A stretch of DNA of 5,510 nt, taken from the NCBI GenBank assembly GCA_003142435.1, contig PLMI01000089.1, positions 6,221-11,730 of the forward strand. Reading direction: 5' to 3'. Positions 4,982-5,510 of the stretch are shown piece by piece. A model generated the notes under the pieces. That model was given only the letters and a program-made list of their open reading frames with translations, was not told the origin of the DNA and did no database searches. Position numbers and translations under genes: made by a program. Every line of letters starts with the position of its first letter. Within the stretch, counting starts at the first letter, position 1. This DNA comes from Coxiellaceae bacterium. Lineage in GTDB: Bacteria > Pseudomonadota > Gammaproteobacteria > UBA9339.

Positions 4982-5510
4982 ATATTTGGAATATGAAATG
5001 GAATTTTCATCCCTAATGAGCTCAGTAATTTTTTATCCGCTAAAATTTCCTTTTTATCTCCATATGCAATAACTTTACCTTTATCAAACACTAAAATTTC
5101 TTTTGCATATTGCCATAAAAAATCAGTGTCGTGTTCTACAGCGATAATAGTTTTCCCAAGTTGATTTAATTTACAAAAAATATTGTAAATTTCAGAAGAA
5201 CTTTGATAATCCAACATTGCTATGGGCTCATCGAGAACAAAAAAGTCCGGATTAACTGCTAAAACCGCAGCTAAACAAACCTTTTGTTTTTCGCCAAGAG
5301 AGAGAGATTGCGGATCGCGCTTTTCGAAATTAAACAAATTAACTTGCTCGAGCGCTTGAATAATTTTCTCATCGTCAAAATCAATTTTCAGATTTTTTAA
5401 ACCGAACTCAATTTCATCCTGTACAGTAAGATTAAACAAGGAAAAATCAGGATTTTGAAAAAGCATGCCAACGCAATGAGCAAAAAAAGAACTATTTTTT
5501 TCCCGAGTAG
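4969..5510 (-). CDS. EcfA-type ABC transporter ATPase, C-terminal part (start lies beyond the right edge)
   Basis: This is the ATP-hydrolysing subunit of an energy-coupling factor importer. The frame stays open to the window edge. The Met at 5464-5466 is internal, because it lies in VGMLFQNPD, the Q-loop motif. Walker A and the true start are off the window. Visible in order are the Q-loop (FQNPD), LTVQDEIEFGL typical of Ecf ATPases, the signature SLSLGEKQKVCLA (LSLGE for LSGGQ, about 5304-5290), Walker B FFVLDEP with the D-loop MLD, and the switch histidine in VEHD (5131-5133). About 55 residues follow, ending HIPNICED. It could be a single EcfA or the second half of a fused double ATPase. 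It overlaps ecfT by 13 bases. The transported substrate cannot be told because no S component is in view. Confidence 0.9.
   Translation of the reverse strand, partial: TREKNSSFFAHCVGMLFQNPDFSLFNLTVQDEIEFGLKNLKIDFDDEKIIQALEQVNLFNFEKRDPQSLSLGEKQKVCLAAVLAVNPDFFVLDEPIAMLDYQSSSEIYNIFCKLNQLGKTIIAVEHDTDFLWQYAKEILVFDKGKVIAYGDKKEILADKKLLSSLGMKIPFHIPNICED

Noticed and set aside
5464..5466. ATG as the start of the ATPase gene
   Set aside because: The upstream codons continue in frame and give VG before MLFQNPD, the Q-loop of ABC ATPases; a start here would lack Walker A.

Overview
This is an AT-rich bacterial window. One partial gene reads rightward at the left edge, and five genes read leftward across the rest. 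The MraY tail, with its [20 protein letters not shown] stretch, closely resembles proteobacterial (especially gammaproteobacterial) MraY as I remember it. A glycosyltransferase of the lipopolysaccharide type also points to a Gram-negative cell. The genus cannot be named from this sequence. Low GC, a shortened EcfT and a nonsense-interrupted gene would fit a host-associated or reduced genome, but that is inference.

Layout. Positions 1-336 (+) hold the C-terminal third of mraY, the enzyme that makes lipid I. Positions 337-480 have no gene on either strand but hold a cluster of unusually GC-rich palindromes between two convergent transcription units. Positions 481-1926 (-) hold a secreted two-headed peptidoglycan hydrolase: signal peptide, two SH3b-like domains, an NlpC/P60 domain and an M15 metallopeptidase domain. 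An in-frame TAG at 640-642 cuts off the last part of the M15 domain, which continues in frame to a TAA at 481-483. Positions 2031-3080 (-) encode a family 8 glycosyltransferase, 3167-4360 (-) the bifunctional coenzyme A enzyme CoaBC, 4427-4981 (-) a short EcfT-like membrane protein, and 4969-5510 (-) the C-terminal part of an EcfA-type ATPase that runs off the right edge.

How the genes fit together. ecfA and ecfT overlap by 13 bases and form the energy-coupling module of a vitamin or metal importer; its substrate-binding S component is not in view. coaBC follows on the same strand and makes 4'-phosphopantetheine from 4'-phosphopantothenate and cysteine. The last two genes act on the cell surface, one building surface glycan and one cutting peptidoglycan. 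Spacers of 66-104 bases with possible promoters suggest that coaBC and the hydrolase gene may have their own start sites, so the five genes need not form one operon.

Most notable points: the amber codon inside the M15 domain, with the missing zinc ligand intact downstream; a glycine where the third catalytic histidine of the NlpC/P60 domain is expected; a perfect 13-base tandem duplication of the coaBC ribosome binding site plus start codon; and the palindrome cluster after mraY. I see no RNA gene, CRISPR array or insertion sequence. None of these observations amounts to a clearly new biological system.
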